The notes under the pieces are model-generated. The model ran no database searches. It was not told where the DNA came from and saw nothing but the letters and a program-made list of their open reading frames with translations. Shown piece by piece: positions 7,445-16,395 of a stretch of DNA of 64,000 nt. Within the stretch, counting starts at the first letter, position 1; every line of letters starts with the position of its first letter. Source of the stretch: Klebsiella sp. BIGb0407 (GTDB taxonomy: Bacteria > Pseudomonadota > Gammaproteobacteria > Enterobacterales > Enterobacteriaceae); contig NZ_JANUEQ010000002.1 of assembly GCF_024807845.1 (NCBI RefSeq), positions 124,001-188,000 of the forward strand, given 5' to 3'. The position numbers were made by a program, and so were the translations under genes.

Positions 7445-9679
7445 ATGAAAAAAAATATTATCTTACTCTCTGTTTGCTTAAGTTCTCTTTGTAGTGTTGC
7501 ATTTGCCCAGGAATGGAAAGTTGCGGCTTTTGGCCAGTCAACTGACTTGAATTTTTCTTCACTGATCGATCCGGCCAAAGTCGGCCGGAATAACGCCTGG
7601 GTAGCAGGTAGTAAAGACTTTTTTATTCCCGGCAAGGCCTACCCGCTGCCAAATGATTTCGTTATTGAAAGTCGTGGCGGCAAAATTGCCAACTCTCATG
7701 ATGGTATGACGGTATTTTATACCACTGTTCCTGTTAATCAGACCTTTGTACTTGAAGCCGATCTGACGCTGGAACAAATAGGGCCTGAAGTTGATGGTAA
7801 ATCACCTGCTGCGCAAGAAGCAGCCGGTTTATTTGTCAGAGACATCATTGGTACTCCGCGCCAGGAACCACAATCGGCAGGATTTGAAGAGTTTCCTCAG
7901 GCATCGAATGTGCTGATGAACGCTTTTGTTACCCAAAATAAAAAGAATGATAATTTAGTTCAGATAACGTCAATTCTTCGCGAGGGCGTCAAAAACTCCT
8001 GGGGTAATGAGGGGATCTCAATTAAGAAACAAGCCATTGTTAAGAATATTAATTTTACTGAAAAAACCAATATTCGGATGACAATTGAGCGCACAGCAAA
8101 TCAATTTATTCTGACCACCGTTGATAGTGACAGCAAAGAGAAGAAGTCATGGAGTATTGATGACTATGCTGGTTTCATGAATCAGCAGGATAGCAAGTCA
8201 ATCTCGTTAGGATTCTTTGCTTCACGTAATGCCAAGCTTGAAGTGAAAAATGCCCGCTTCCAGCCAGGAACAGAAACGGTCGATTACGCTAAACTGGCTC
8301 CGGCAAAAGCGCATACCGGGAAAAAAATTGCACCTGAATTACTTCTGGCCTCCGGGACTAAAGTGGTCGGCGATGCAACCACCCTACAACTGTTAGCCAA
8401 TCAAGACGGGACTATTACTCTTGAAGGCAACGATCAGAAAAAAGCGGTTCAAGGTGGAGAGCTGGTTCAGTTCCCCGTTAAGCTGAATCAAGGTTCAAAT
8501 ACCTTCACCGTTAACTATCTGGTCAACGGCGTTGAAACTCAGCAAAAGATTAACGTTGAAAGCGTCTCGAGCAATATTGCTAATCTGTCAGAAATCTACG
8601 TCTGTAGTACTGACTGCAAAAGTGATGCCACGGGAACTAACGCTGACCCTGTTGATTTAAAAACGGCAGTAACATTCCTGGCGCCGGGCGGAACAATTTA
8701 TCTGAACGATGGCCAGTACGACGGGTTAATGCTTGCACGTGAAGTGAGTGGCTTACCTGACCAGTTAAAAACTATCGTCGCGATTAATAAACATAAAGCC
8801 GTGTTTGTTAATAGTACCTTTAATCTCAATGCCAGCTACTGGCACCTGAAAGATGTCATCTTTGATGGTAACGTTGATAACACGCAGAATAAGCCTGCTT
8901 ATCTGAGAGTATCGGGTAGTCATAACATTGTTGAACGCGTTATTGCCAGAAACAATGATGATACCGGTATTGCGATTACCGCTAAAGATAAAAACCGTCA
9001 GTTATGGCCTGCACATAACTTAATTCTCGACTCTGACTCCTATAACAACCTGGACTTGTCCGGTATCAATGCTGATGGATTTGCAGCTAAGTTAGGTGTC
9101 GGACCAGGAAACGTTTTCAGAGGCTGTATCTCGCATAACAATGCCGACGATGGCTGGGATTTCTTTAACAAAATTGAAGACGGCCCGAATGCACCCGTTA
9201 CCATTGAAAATTCGGTTGCTTATGCCAACGGCTTACCGTTCAGCAAACCAGACATATTAAAAGGGAGTATTGGTAATGGATTTAAAATTGGCGGAGAAGG
9301 TCAGCCAGTTAACCATAAAATTATCAATTCCGTAGCATTTAATAACAATATGGATGGTTTTACAGATAACTTTAATACTGGTTCATTAATTATCGAAAAT
9401 AACATCGCGATAAATAATGCACGTTATAATTACATCCTAAGATCTAACCCATATACAATTGCATCACAAATTACCTTTAAAAATAACTATTCCATTCGTG
9501 ATAACTGGGAAGGAAAAATTAAAGACTATTTTGGTGAGCAAGTTGTCGCGACCGATAACAAAACTTTAACCTCGAAAGAGGCAGGTGGAATTCCTAAAGA
9601 TATTGTTATTACACGTGATGAAAATGGCAAAATTATCTATCCTGACTTTTTATTAAAACTTAACCCAAATTTAAGTTAA
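7445..9679 (+). CDS. pelX: Exo-polygalacturonate (pectate) lyase, PL9
   Basis: A 744-residue exported lyase. A Sec signal peptide (residues 1-21, ending CSVAFA before QEW) leads to a beta-sandwich-like N-terminal region, then a parallel beta-helix from about residue 365 to 700. The PL9 calcium-site region includes AD544GF and DDGWD (568-572), and the catalytic lysine is expected at K614 in GFKIGG. Size and layout match Dickeya PelX, a periplasmic enzyme releasing unsaturated digalacturonate from chain ends. The start at 7445 has GAGG nine bases upstream and lies one base after the transporter stop, so the two are co-transcribed. An in-frame start further upstream lies inside the transporter gene and was rejected. 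Confidence 0.92.
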   Translation: MKKNIILLSVCLSSLCSVAFAQEWKVAAFGQSTDLNFSSLIDPAKVGRNNAWVAGSKDFFIPGKAYPLPNDFVIESRGGKIANSHDGMTVFYTTVPVNQTFVLEADLTLEQIGPEVDGKSPAAQEAAGLFVRDIIGTPRQEPQSAGFEEFPQASNVLMNAFVTQNKKNDNLVQITSILREGVKNSWGNEGISIKKQAIVKNINFTEKTNIRMTIERTANQFILTTVDSDSKEKKSWSIDDYAGFMNQQDSKSISLGFFASRNAKLEVKNARFQPGTETVDYAKLAPAKAHTGKKIAPELLLASGTKVVGDATTLQLLANQDGTITLEGNDQKKAVQGGELVQFPVKLNQGSNTFTVNYLVNGVETQQKINVESVSSNIANLSEIYVCSTDCKSDATGTNADPVDLKTAVTFLAPGGTIYLNDGQYDGLMLAREVSGLPDQLKTIVAINKHKAVFVNSTFNLNASYWHLKDVIFDGNVDNTQNKPAYLRVSGSHNIVERVIARNNDDTGIAITAKDKNRQLWPAHNLILDSDSYNNLDLSGINADGFAAKLGVGPGNVFRGCISHNNADDGWDFFNKIEDGPNAPVTIENSVAYANGLPFSKPDILKGSIGNGFKIGGEGQPVNHKIINSVAFNNNMDGFTDNFNTGSLIIENNIAINNARYNYILRSNPYTIASQITFKNNYSIRDNWEGKIKDYFGEQVVATDNKTLTSKEAGGIPKDIVITRDENGKIIYPDFLLKLNPNLS

Positions 9680-9693
9680 TATATTGTAATAAA

Positions 9694-9725
9694 CTGCCCC
9701 AGTAGCATTAATACTGCTGGGGCAG
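9694..9725 (+). terminator. Hairpin after pelX
   Basis: CTGCCCCAG and CTGGGGCAG form a 9-bp GC-rich perfect stem. No T tract follows, so it is a weak or Rho-assisted terminator, or a 3'-end stabiliser. Confidence 0.5.
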
Positions 9726-9774
9726 ATATCAAAGTTATCCTCAAAGCCCTCCTCCTCAAATACAGAAATTTCAA

Positions 9775-9980
9775 CAATAACTTCAATTGAAAGAAAGTAC
9801 TGACACCATCCTGCTCCAGCAGAACATTGACCGTTATCACGCTTTACGTCACCAGAACCTTATCCCACTAACCGCCCAGTCAGGCCAGAGGGCCTATCAA
9901 TTAGCATCACGCAGCGCTTGAGATAGCTCGTAGCATTCAAGCGATGTGTAAACAGGCTACATCGCCCTCATAACCGCTAG
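9775..9980 (+). pseudogene. Possible decayed gene fragment, unidentified
   Basis: One frame reads about 47 residues without a start codon (LLQQNIDRYHALRHQNLIPL and onward, to a TGA at about 9919-9921). A neighbouring frame then continues as LEIARSIQAMCKQATSPS to another stop. The amino-acid texture is protein-like, and the frame switch would fit a broken C-terminus. I do not recognise the family, and chance cannot be excluded. Confidence 0.25.
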
Positions 9981-10132
9981 CTTAGATTTGATACTTTGCA
10001 AAACAGGGGCTAGAAAATTTTTATTTTATTGTCACAAGTGAGGATTGAATCACACTTTTTTTCACTAAATACACTGCCGTAGCTCTATTTCATCCCAACA
10101 CCCCTCTATTCTAATAAATAGTAAAACACTGT

Positions 10133-10148
10133 TTCGACTTGGATCACA
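10133..10148. promoter_or_regulatory. CRP-like site upstream of togM
   Basis: TTCGA-CTTGGA-TCACA: a good right half-site with correct spacing, 44 bp before the KdgR box. Confidence 0.5.
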
Positions 10149-10191
10149 TTTTCATCATCCACTGAATGACTAAAACAACAAATCCACATAA

Positions 10192-10210
10192 AATGAAACA
10201 ATGTTTTATA
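10192..10210. promoter_or_regulatory. KdgR-type operator upstream of togMNAB
   Basis: AATGAAACAATGTTTTATA matches the KdgR consensus with one arm slightly degenerate, about 115 bp before togM. Confidence 0.78.
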
Positions 10211-10325
10211 AATAAGAATTTATCACAAAGTCTCTTATTGAGATGCAGCTTTAATATTTTAAATAGTGATATAACGGTCCCATTTCGTAATAGTTTTTAA
10301 ACAATTGATACCAAGTAGGTACTAC

Positions 10326-11216
10326 ATGAATGAAAACAGAATGCTGGGATTAGCCTGGATATCACCTTATATTTTAGGGTTGATAATCTTTACGGCTTTC
10401 CCATTTGTCTCCTCCTTTGTACTCAGCTTTACCGAGTATGACTTAATTAACCCTCCAGAATTTACTGGTCTGGAAAACTATCGCTATATGCTGACAGAGG
10501 ATTCTCTCTTCTGGAAGTCCATGGGTGTTACTTTCGCCTACGTTTTTCTTACTATTCCGTTAAAACTGGCGTTTGCACTTGGTATTGCTTTTGTACTGAA
10601 CTTTAAATTACGCGGAATAGGATTCTTCAGAACCGCGTATTATATTCCTTCTATTCTAGGGAGCTCAGTTGCGATTGCCGTGTTATGGCGTGCATTATTT
10701 GCAATTGATGGATTACTCAATAGTTTTATTGGCGTATTTGGTTTTGACCCCGTTAACTGGTTAGGTGAACCCTCACTGGCATTAATGTCTGTCACCCTAT
10801 TACGTGTCTGGCAGTTTGGTTCTGCAATGGTTATTTTCCTTGCAGCCTTGCAAAACGTCCCTCAGTCACAGTACGAAGCTGCAATGATTGACGGTGCCTC
10901 TAAATGGCAGATGTTTACCAAAGTCACTATTCCGCTGATTACACCGGTGATTTTCTTTAACTTCATTATGCAGACGACACAGGCATTCCAGGAGTTTACC
11001 GCACCGTACATCATCACAGGCGGCGGTCCGACACACTATACCTACCTGTTCTCGCTCTATATCTACGATACCGCGTTTAAGTATTTTGAAATGGGCTACG
11101 GTGCCGCACTGGCATGGGTATTGTTCCTGGTTGTGGCGGTCTTTGCCTCCATTGCCTTTAAGTCATCAAAATACTGGGTGTTCTACTCTGCGGATAAGGG
11201 AGGCAAAAATGGCTGA
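10326..11216 (+). CDS. togM: Oligogalacturonide ABC importer, permease TogM
   Basis: A 296-residue inner-membrane permease of the MalF/UgpA type with six hydrophobic helices. The EAA loop that docks on the ATPase reads EAAMIDGASKWQMFTKVTIP. It forms the TogMNAB importer of oligogalacturonides with the next three genes. The ATG at 10326 is chosen because AGG at 10317-10319 is well spaced; a TTG seven codons upstream is less likely. It overlaps togN by 8 bp. A KdgR box and a CRP-like site precede it. Confidence 0.93.
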   Translation: MNENRMLGLAWISPYILGLIIFTAFPFVSSFVLSFTEYDLINPPEFTGLENYRYMLTEDSLFWKSMGVTFAYVFLTIPLKLAFALGIAFVLNFKLRGIGFFRTAYYIPSILGSSVAIAVLWRALFAIDGLLNSFIGVFGFDPVNWLGEPSLALMSVTLLRVWQFGSAMVIFLAALQNVPQSQYEAAMIDGASKWQMFTKVTIPLITPVIFFNFIMQTTQAFQEFTAPYIITGGGPTHYTYLFSLYIYDTAFKYFEMGYGAALAWVLFLVVAVFASIAFKSSKYWVFYSADKGGKNG

Positions 11217-12120
11217 TATCCAACAATCCATGACCCCGAAACAAAAGTTAGATTTAGCTGAGCAAGAAGTTTTGCGTACGCTGCGTCGGGAAAAAATTAG
11301 CGCCTCTATTCGCTACGTAATACTGCTTATTGTCGGCCTGCTGATGCTGTATCCGTTAGTGTGGATGTTCTCAGCGGCATTTAAACCTAACCATGAGATT
11401 TTTACTACTCTCGGTTTATGGCCTGATAATCCAACCAGCGATGGTTTTGTTAATGGCTGGAAAACAGGTACCGAATATACTTTCGGACACTACATGCTGA
11501 ATACATTTAAGTATGTAATCCCGAAAGTCATTCTGACCATTATTTCCTCCACTATTGTGGCCTATGGTTTTGCACGATTTGAAATTCCGTTTAAAAAGTT
11601 TTGGTTTGCCACACTGATAACCACAATGTTGCTGCCAAGTACTGTACTGCTGATCCCTCAGTACCTGATGTTCCGTGAAATGGGCATGCTGAATAGCTAT
11701 CTGCCACTGTATTTACCAATGGCTTTTGCGACTCAAGGATTCTTTGTCTTCATGCTCATCCAGTTCTTACGTGGTGTTCCACGTGATATGGAAGAAGCGG
11801 CACAAATCGACGGATGTAACTCCTTCCAAGTGCTGTGGTATGTCGTCGTTCCGATTCTGAAACCAGCGATTATTTCCGTCGCATTGTTCCAGTTCATGTG
11901 GTCAATGAACGACTTTATCGGTCCGCTGATCTATGTCTATAGCGTAGATAAATATCCAATTGCATTAGCATTAAAAATGTCCATCGATGTCACCGAGGGC
12001 GCACCATGGAACGAGATTTTAGCTATGGCAAGTATCTCTATCCTGCCATCAATCGTCATCTTCTTCCTGGCACAGCGCTATTTTGTTCAGGGTGTCACGA
12101 GCAGCGGAATTAAAGGTTAA
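11209..12120 (+). CDS. togN: Oligogalacturonide ABC importer, permease TogN
   Basis: A 303-residue permease of the MalG/UgpE type. A cytoplasmic N-terminal segment of about 45 residues precedes the first helix; the EAA loop reads EAAQIDGCNSFQVLWYVVVP. The start MADIQQSM at 11209 has the ribosome site GGGAGG and overlaps the togM stop by 8 bp, which indicates translational coupling. An in-frame start 41 codons upstream lies within togM and is not used. Confidence 0.93.
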   Translation: MADIQQSMTPKQKLDLAEQEVLRTLRREKISASIRYVILLIVGLLMLYPLVWMFSAAFKPNHEIFTTLGLWPDNPTSDGFVNGWKTGTEYTFGHYMLNTFKYVIPKVILTIISSTIVAYGFARFEIPFKKFWFATLITTMLLPSTVLLIPQYLMFREMGMLNSYLPLYLPMAFATQGFFVFMLIQFLRGVPRDMEEAAQIDGCNSFQVLWYVVVPILKPAIISVALFQFMWSMNDFIGPLIYVYSVDKYPIALALKMSIDVTEGAPWNEILAMASISILPSIVIFFLAQRYFVQGVTSSGIKG

Positions 12121-12133
12121 TAGGGGCAATATC

Positions 12134-13261
12134 ATGGCTGAAGTTATTTTTAATAAATTAGAAAAAGTCTATTCAAACGGTTTCAAGGCAGTACACAACA
12201 TTGATTTGACCATCAAAGATGGTGAGTTCATGGTTATTGTCGGGCCTTCCGGTTGTGCAAAATCAACTACCCTGCGCATGTTAGCGGGTCTTGAAACCAT
12301 CAGCGGTGGTGAAGTTCGTATCGGCGAGCGTGTGGTTAATAACCTGGCGCCAAAATCGCGCGGTATTGCCATGGTTTTCCAGAACTATGCGCTTTATCCA
12401 CATATGACTGTGCGTGAAAACCTGGCATTTGGTTTAAAGCTCAGCAAAATGCCGAAAAAAGAGATTGAGAACCAGGTTAACGAAGCGGCCAAAATTCTCG
12501 AACTGGATGAATTGCTGGACAGACTGCCGCGTCAGTTATCTGGCGGACAGGCACAGCGTGTGGCCGTAGGCCGTGCGATTGTGAAAAAACCAGACGTGTT
12601 CCTGTTTGACGAACCGCTGTCAAACCTGGATGCCAAACTGCGTGCGTCGATGCGTATTCGTATCTCTGACCTGCATAAACAGTTGAAGCAGAGCGGTAAA
12701 CCTGCAACCACAGTTTATGTTACCCACGATCAGACCGAAGCGATGACCATGGGCGACAGAATCTGCGTGATGAAACTGGGCCATATCATGCAGGTCGATA
12801 CGCCAGATAATCTCTACCATAACCCTAAAAATATGTTTGTAGCTGGCTTTATCGGCGCGCCAGAAATGAATATTAAAAAGAGCAAACTGATTGAAAAAGA
12901 TGGTCAGATGTATATCAACGTTGGTAACAACATTCTGGCATTAAGTACTAAAAAAGCAGAAAAAGTTGCGGCCTACAAAGACCAGGAAGTGTTCTTTGGT
13001 ATTCGTCCTGAATTTGTCAGCATCGCTGATGAACCTTTTGAAAATAGCAGCGCTACCGGTGAGATTGTCCGCGTTGAGAATATGGGACATGAGTTCTTTG
13101 TCTATCTGAAAATAGACAACTTTGAGCTGACCTGCCGTATTTCATCTGATGATGCAAAACCTATTCTGGCGAAGGGAATCAACCGTTCGGTTTATTTTAA
13201 ATTTGATATGGATAAATGCCATATTTTTGATTCAAAAACAGAAGAAAACCTCTCTATCTAA
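12134..13261 (+). CDS. togA: Oligogalacturonide ABC importer, ATPase TogA
   Basis: A 375-residue ATPase of the MalK/UgpC type. Walker A is GPSGCAKST (37-45), the signature is LSGGQAQR, and Walker B is VFLFDEPLSNLD. After the nucleotide-binding domain comes the C-terminal MOI-type regulatory domain. The Walker A loop has Ala where the last Gly before Lys is usual, a tolerated variant in some sugar importers. The start MAEVIFNKL at 12134 follows GGGG and lies 13 bp after togN. Confidence 0.93.
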   Translation: MAEVIFNKLEKVYSNGFKAVHNIDLTIKDGEFMVIVGPSGCAKSTTLRMLAGLETISGGEVRIGERVVNNLAPKSRGIAMVFQNYALYPHMTVRENLAFGLKLSKMPKKEIENQVNEAAKILELDELLDRLPRQLSGGQAQRVAVGRAIVKKPDVFLFDEPLSNLDAKLRASMRIRISDLHKQLKQSGKPATTVYVTHDQTEAMTMGDRICVMKLGHIMQVDTPDNLYHNPKNMFVAGFIGAPEMNIKKSKLIEKDGQMYINVGNNILALSTKKAEKVAAYKDQEVFFGIRPEFVSIADEPFENSSATGEIVRVENMGHEFFVYLKIDNFELTCRISSDDAKPILAKGINRSVYFKFDMDKCHIFDSKTEENLSI

Positions 13262-13276
13262 CAGGAGTCGCTCATA

Positions 13277-14566
13277 ATGAAAACAATGCTATTGAGTACC
13301 TTGATTGCTTCTACATTAGTCATGTCGGCAGGTAGTGCTTTTGCAGCAGATGATGTTGATTTACGCATGTCCTGGTGGGGAGGGAATGGCCGACATCAAG
13401 TAACCCTGAAGGCTTTGGAAGAGTTCCACAAGCTTCACCCGAACATTAATGTTAAATCAGAATATACCGGCTGGGACGGCCACTTATCTCGTCTCACCAC
13501 CCAGATTGCTGGTGGTACTGAGCCAGACGTGATGCAGACTAACTGGAACTGGCTGCCGATTTTCTCTAAAACCGGTAATGGTTTCTATAACCTTAACTTG
13601 CTGAAAGATGAGTTAGGTTTATCTAACTTTAAGCCACAGGATCTGCAGTTCACTACCGTAGACGGTAAATTGAACGGTATTCCTATTTCTGTGACGGCGC
13701 GTGTTTTCTATTTTAATGATCAAACCTGGAAACAAGCCGGGATTGATTACCCAAAAACATGGGATGACCTGCTCGCAGCGGGAAAAACATTTGAATCGAA
13801 ACTGGGCAAACAGTATTTCCCTGTCGTTCTTGAACATCAGGATACGCTCGCTTTACTCAATTCATATATGATTCAGAAGTACAACGTACCGGCAATCGAT
13901 CTTGACGGTAAGAAATTCGCCTACAGCAAAGAACAGTGGGTTGAGCTTTTTGAGATGTACAAAAAGCTGGTCGACAGCCATGTAATGCCTGATACCAAAT
14001 ACTATGCCTCATTTGGTAAGAGCAACATGTATGAGATGAAACCATGGATTCAGGGTGAATGGGCGGGTACCTATATGTGGAACTCAACCATTACCAAATA
14101 CTCTGATAACCTGAAGCCACCTGCGAAACTGGAATTAGGCGCTTATCCTATGCTGCCAGGTGCAACAGATGCCGGTCTGTTCTTTAAACCTGCTCAGATG
14201 CTCTCAATCAGTAAAACGACTAAGCATCCAAAAGAAGCAGCAATGGTGATCAACTTCCTGCTGAACAACAAACTGGGCATCGAAGCTCTGGGTCTGGAGC
14301 GTGGTGTACCGTTAAGTAATGCAGCTGTTACTCACTTAACTGCACAGGGCGTTATTAAAGACGGCGATCCTGCGGTTGCCGGGTTAAAACTGGCGCAGTC
14401 ATTACCGAATAAACTGGCGGTTTCTCCTTACTTTGATGACCCGCAGCTGGTAACTCTGTTCGGTTCAACTCTGCAGTATATCGACTATGGCCAGAAAACC
14501 GTGGCAGAAGCAGCAGAAGAATTTGAACGCCAGGGCAACCGTATTCTGAAACGCGCAATGCGCTAA
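13277..14566 (+). CDS. togB: Oligogalacturonide-binding periplasmic protein TogB
   Basis: A 429-residue family-1 extracellular solute-binding protein. The signal peptide ends at SAFA before ADDVDL (residue 23). The start of the mature protein, LRMSWWGGNGRH, is typical of this subgroup. It binds oligogalacturonides in the periplasm and delivers them to TogMN. An AGGAG ribosome site precedes it, 15 bp after togA, and a strong terminator follows, so togMNAB is a closed four-gene operon. Confidence 0.93.
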   Translation: MKTMLLSTLIASTLVMSAGSAFAADDVDLRMSWWGGNGRHQVTLKALEEFHKLHPNINVKSEYTGWDGHLSRLTTQIAGGTEPDVMQTNWNWLPIFSKTGNGFYNLNLLKDELGLSNFKPQDLQFTTVDGKLNGIPISVTARVFYFNDQTWKQAGIDYPKTWDDLLAAGKTFESKLGKQYFPVVLEHQDTLALLNSYMIQKYNVPAIDLDGKKFAYSKEQWVELFEMYKKLVDSHVMPDTKYYASFGKSNMYEMKPWIQGEWAGTYMWNSTITKYSDNLKPPAKLELGAYPMLPGATDAGLFFKPAQMLSISKTTKHPKEAAMVINFLLNNKLGIEALGLERGVPLSNAAVTHLTAQGVIKDGDPAVAGLKLAQSLPNKLAVSPYFDDPQLVTLFGSTLQYIDYGQKTVAEAAEEFERQGNRILKRAMR

Positions 14567-14595
14567 CCCTGCGTTAAAAACGAGTTATACCCTCG

Positions 14596-14631
14596 CCTGC
14601 CGCGGTTTTATTAGCGGCAGGTTTTCTATTT
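14596..14631 (+). terminator. Rho-independent terminator after togB
   Basis: CCTGCCGC / GCGGCAGG perfect 8-bp stem followed by TTTTCTATTT. Confidence 0.88.
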
Positions 14632-14779
14632 AGCATTCGTCAAAAACACAACAATATTTTACCTTTATCACTAATGACAGATATCTCTCCTCTCTTTGAC
14701 AAGGCCCATGGGTATATTGGGTTTTATAAAAATGTGATTAAGATCGTTTTTAACCCAAATTAAAATAACACTGCCATTC

Positions 14780-14795
14780 AGTGATTCAAGTCACA
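14780..14795. promoter_or_regulatory. CRP binding site upstream of the porin gene
   Basis: GTGA-TTCAAG-TCAC is a perfect core palindrome. Confidence 0.7.
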
Positions 14796-14837
14796 ACCAG
14801 ATAACAATATCATTTCATAAAATGAACTTTTATTGTT

Positions 14838-14856
14838 TTTGAAATATTATTTCAAA
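14838..14856. promoter_or_regulatory. KdgR-like operator 1 upstream of the porin gene
   Basis: TTTGAAATATTATTTCAAA is a 19-bp, nearly perfect palindrome of KdgR form. Confidence 0.6.
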
Positions 14857-14862
14857 AGATCA

Positions 14863-14878
14863 CTTGAGGTGTATCACA
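14863..14878. promoter_or_regulatory. CRP-like site between the two KdgR boxes
   Basis: CTTGA-GGTGTA-TCACA: a strong right half-site and correct spacing. Confidence 0.55.
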
Positions 14879-14924
14879 TTATGATTAAAAACCACTTTTC
14901 CTCAAAGCAAATATAAAGCAGTAT

Positions 14925-14943
14925 ATTGAAATAACGTTTCATT
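14925..14943. promoter_or_regulatory. KdgR-type operator 2 upstream of the porin gene
   Basis: ATTGAAATAACGTTTCATT matches the KdgR consensus. Confidence 0.75.
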
Positions 14944-15340
14944 TTGATTGAGTGATTTTTATCAGCAAACCAAAAAAGATAAAAATCATAATATGATTAA
15001 CTTAATACTGATAGCGTTTCCGGACTAACAACAGTTCTCATTGTTAGCCAGAAAGCAAATAACAGGCCAGAACGAATGAAATAAAACAATATATCAACAA
15101 TGACAAGACTGATTAAAAGAAAAAAATAACCTCCTGTCAAGGCGGCTATTAAATCAGTACGCAGATATATTGACGCTTGCTTATTTTAAATATATTTAAT
15201 ATTAAATTTTGACAATACCTATAACTAATAATTTCACTGCTCCATTGATATCTAATGGGTTTATTTTTGTGAGTAGTTTGTTTTAATAAAATTATTAATT
15301 ATAAAAATGGTGATCTCTGTTCTAAAACAAGGTAAATACT

Positions 15341-16315
15341 ATGCAAAAAAAAGTATTAGCTTTATTGATTGTTTTATCTACCAATGCCTATGCTGCAACC
15401 GTTGATCTGGGTTTTGAGAACGAACGCTATACGAGTGACGAATACAAAACCTCTGACGCTTTCATGCCCTATATTGCAACCAGCTTTAACCCTATTGATG
15501 ATTCGAAATTCAATATTTCCATGAAATATATGTATCAGGATCAATATGGTAAAAAAGATGCTGAAACGCAGAAGGACAGATTTAAAACTAATCGCGACCG
15601 CTTTGAATTCTTTGTTAAAGGCTATACCTGGAAAAATGGTGACTTTAGTTTTTCACCATCCGTAGGTTTCCGCTATGAAGACTGGAAAATTAACTACGAA
15701 AACACAGGCAGACAAGATAGTCGTAAATTTGAATTACGTTTCCTGCCAAATATGACCTATAAAATCAATGACCAGGTCAGCCTCTATCTGAGTGGGTTCG
15801 TCGCGCCGGTCTTTGTACAAACCAAACAAGAATCAAGAAAAGACAGCAGCTACGTTAAAGGTCAGCTTGGTACCAATAATTATAACAATGATTATTATCA
15901 GGAACTTCAGCTGTTAGGCGTTAAGTACAAAATTAACGGTAACAATACCGTCTGGTCTTCTATCTATAATGAAAGAAAATATACTCAGTATTCTTCCAAA
16001 TATGACAGATGGCAGTTACGTGTAGGTTACGATGTTAAGGCGACCAGTGACCTGAGCTTTGGTCCGTTTGTACGCTATGACTTATCTTACAGAGAAGAAA
16101 ATACAGAAAACGGCAACTTTGCGAAAGACAGTGGAAAAACCAGAAGCAAAGATGAAGTGCGTATTGGTTCAACCGCTAGCTATGAAATCATGCCATCAGT
16201 CAGCCTTCTTGGTGAAATTTACTGGCAAACAGCGAAAGTTGAAAGCTACAGCGGCGTATCCTCAGAAGATAAAAACAGAATGTTCTACAAGTTAGCGGTA
16301 AGAAAAGCATTCTAA
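15341..16315 (+). CDS. OmpG-type monomeric outer-membrane porin for oligogalacturonides
   Basis: A 324-residue exported beta-barrel. The signal peptide ends at NAYA before ATVDLGF (residue 18). Alternating polar and aromatic strands follow, and the chain ends in a C-terminal Phe, as outer-membrane proteins do. The segment NGDFSFSPSVGFRYEDW and the spacing of later strands resemble E. coli OmpG (14 strands) more than the roughly 236-residue KdgM porin. KdgR and CRP sites and the tog neighbours suggest that it carries oligogalacturonides into the periplasm. The barrel call is firm; the OmpG family assignment is moderate, and the substrate is inferred. Confidence 0.75.
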   Translation: MQKKVLALLIVLSTNAYAATVDLGFENERYTSDEYKTSDAFMPYIATSFNPIDDSKFNISMKYMYQDQYGKKDAETQKDRFKTNRDRFEFFVKGYTWKNGDFSFSPSVGFRYEDWKINYENTGRQDSRKFELRFLPNMTYKINDQVSLYLSGFVAPVFVQTKQESRKDSSYVKGQLGTNNYNNDYYQELQLLGVKYKINGNNTVWSSIYNERKYTQYSSKYDRWQLRVGYDVKATSDLSFGPFVRYDLSYREENTENGNFAKDSGKTRSKDEVRIGSTASYEIMPSVSLLGEIYWQTAKVESYSGVSSEDKNRMFYKLAVRKAF

Positions 16316-16330
16316 TAAAAAAGACTCGCT

Positions 16331-16351
16331 AAGCCATTTATTAAATGGCTT
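16331..16351 (+). terminator. Hairpin between porin and CBM32 genes
   Basis: AAGCCATTT / AAATGGCTT, a 9-bp stem with a 3-nt loop and no T tract. It may partially terminate the porin message or protect its 3' end. Confidence 0.4.
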
Positions 16352-16395
16352 TACTGCAGGTAAAACTTATTTTATTTCTCCTTACCGGAGGGTTT

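Larger units (their letters stand above)
9680..10325 (+). promoter_or_regulatory. Gap between pelX and togM: hairpin, possible gene remnant, tog control region
   Basis: A 646-bp gap. From left to right: a hairpin at 9694-9725, a stretch at about 9775-9980 that looks like decayed coding sequence, then an AT-rich region with a CRP site at 10133-10148 and a KdgR box at 10192-10210 ahead of togM. Confidence 0.55.
14567..15340 (+). promoter_or_regulatory. Long regulatory gap and leader of the porin gene
   Basis: A 774-bp non-coding gap. After the tog terminator it holds CRP-like sites at 14733-14748 (weak), 14780-14795 (perfect core) and 14863-14878, and KdgR boxes at 14838-14856 and 14925-14943. 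A TTCAT-AAA-ATGAA palindrome is at 14814-14826. A hairpin with 7-bp arms CTAACAA/TTGTTAG is at 15025-15047. If transcription starts near the second KdgR box, the 5' leader would be about 400 nt, long enough for RNA-level control. Confidence 0.6.

Noticed and set aside
14814..14826. TTCAT-AAA-ATGAA as a third KdgR box
   Set aside because: The arms are in inverted order relative to the KdgR consensus (GAAAC outward), so it was only noted as a palindrome.
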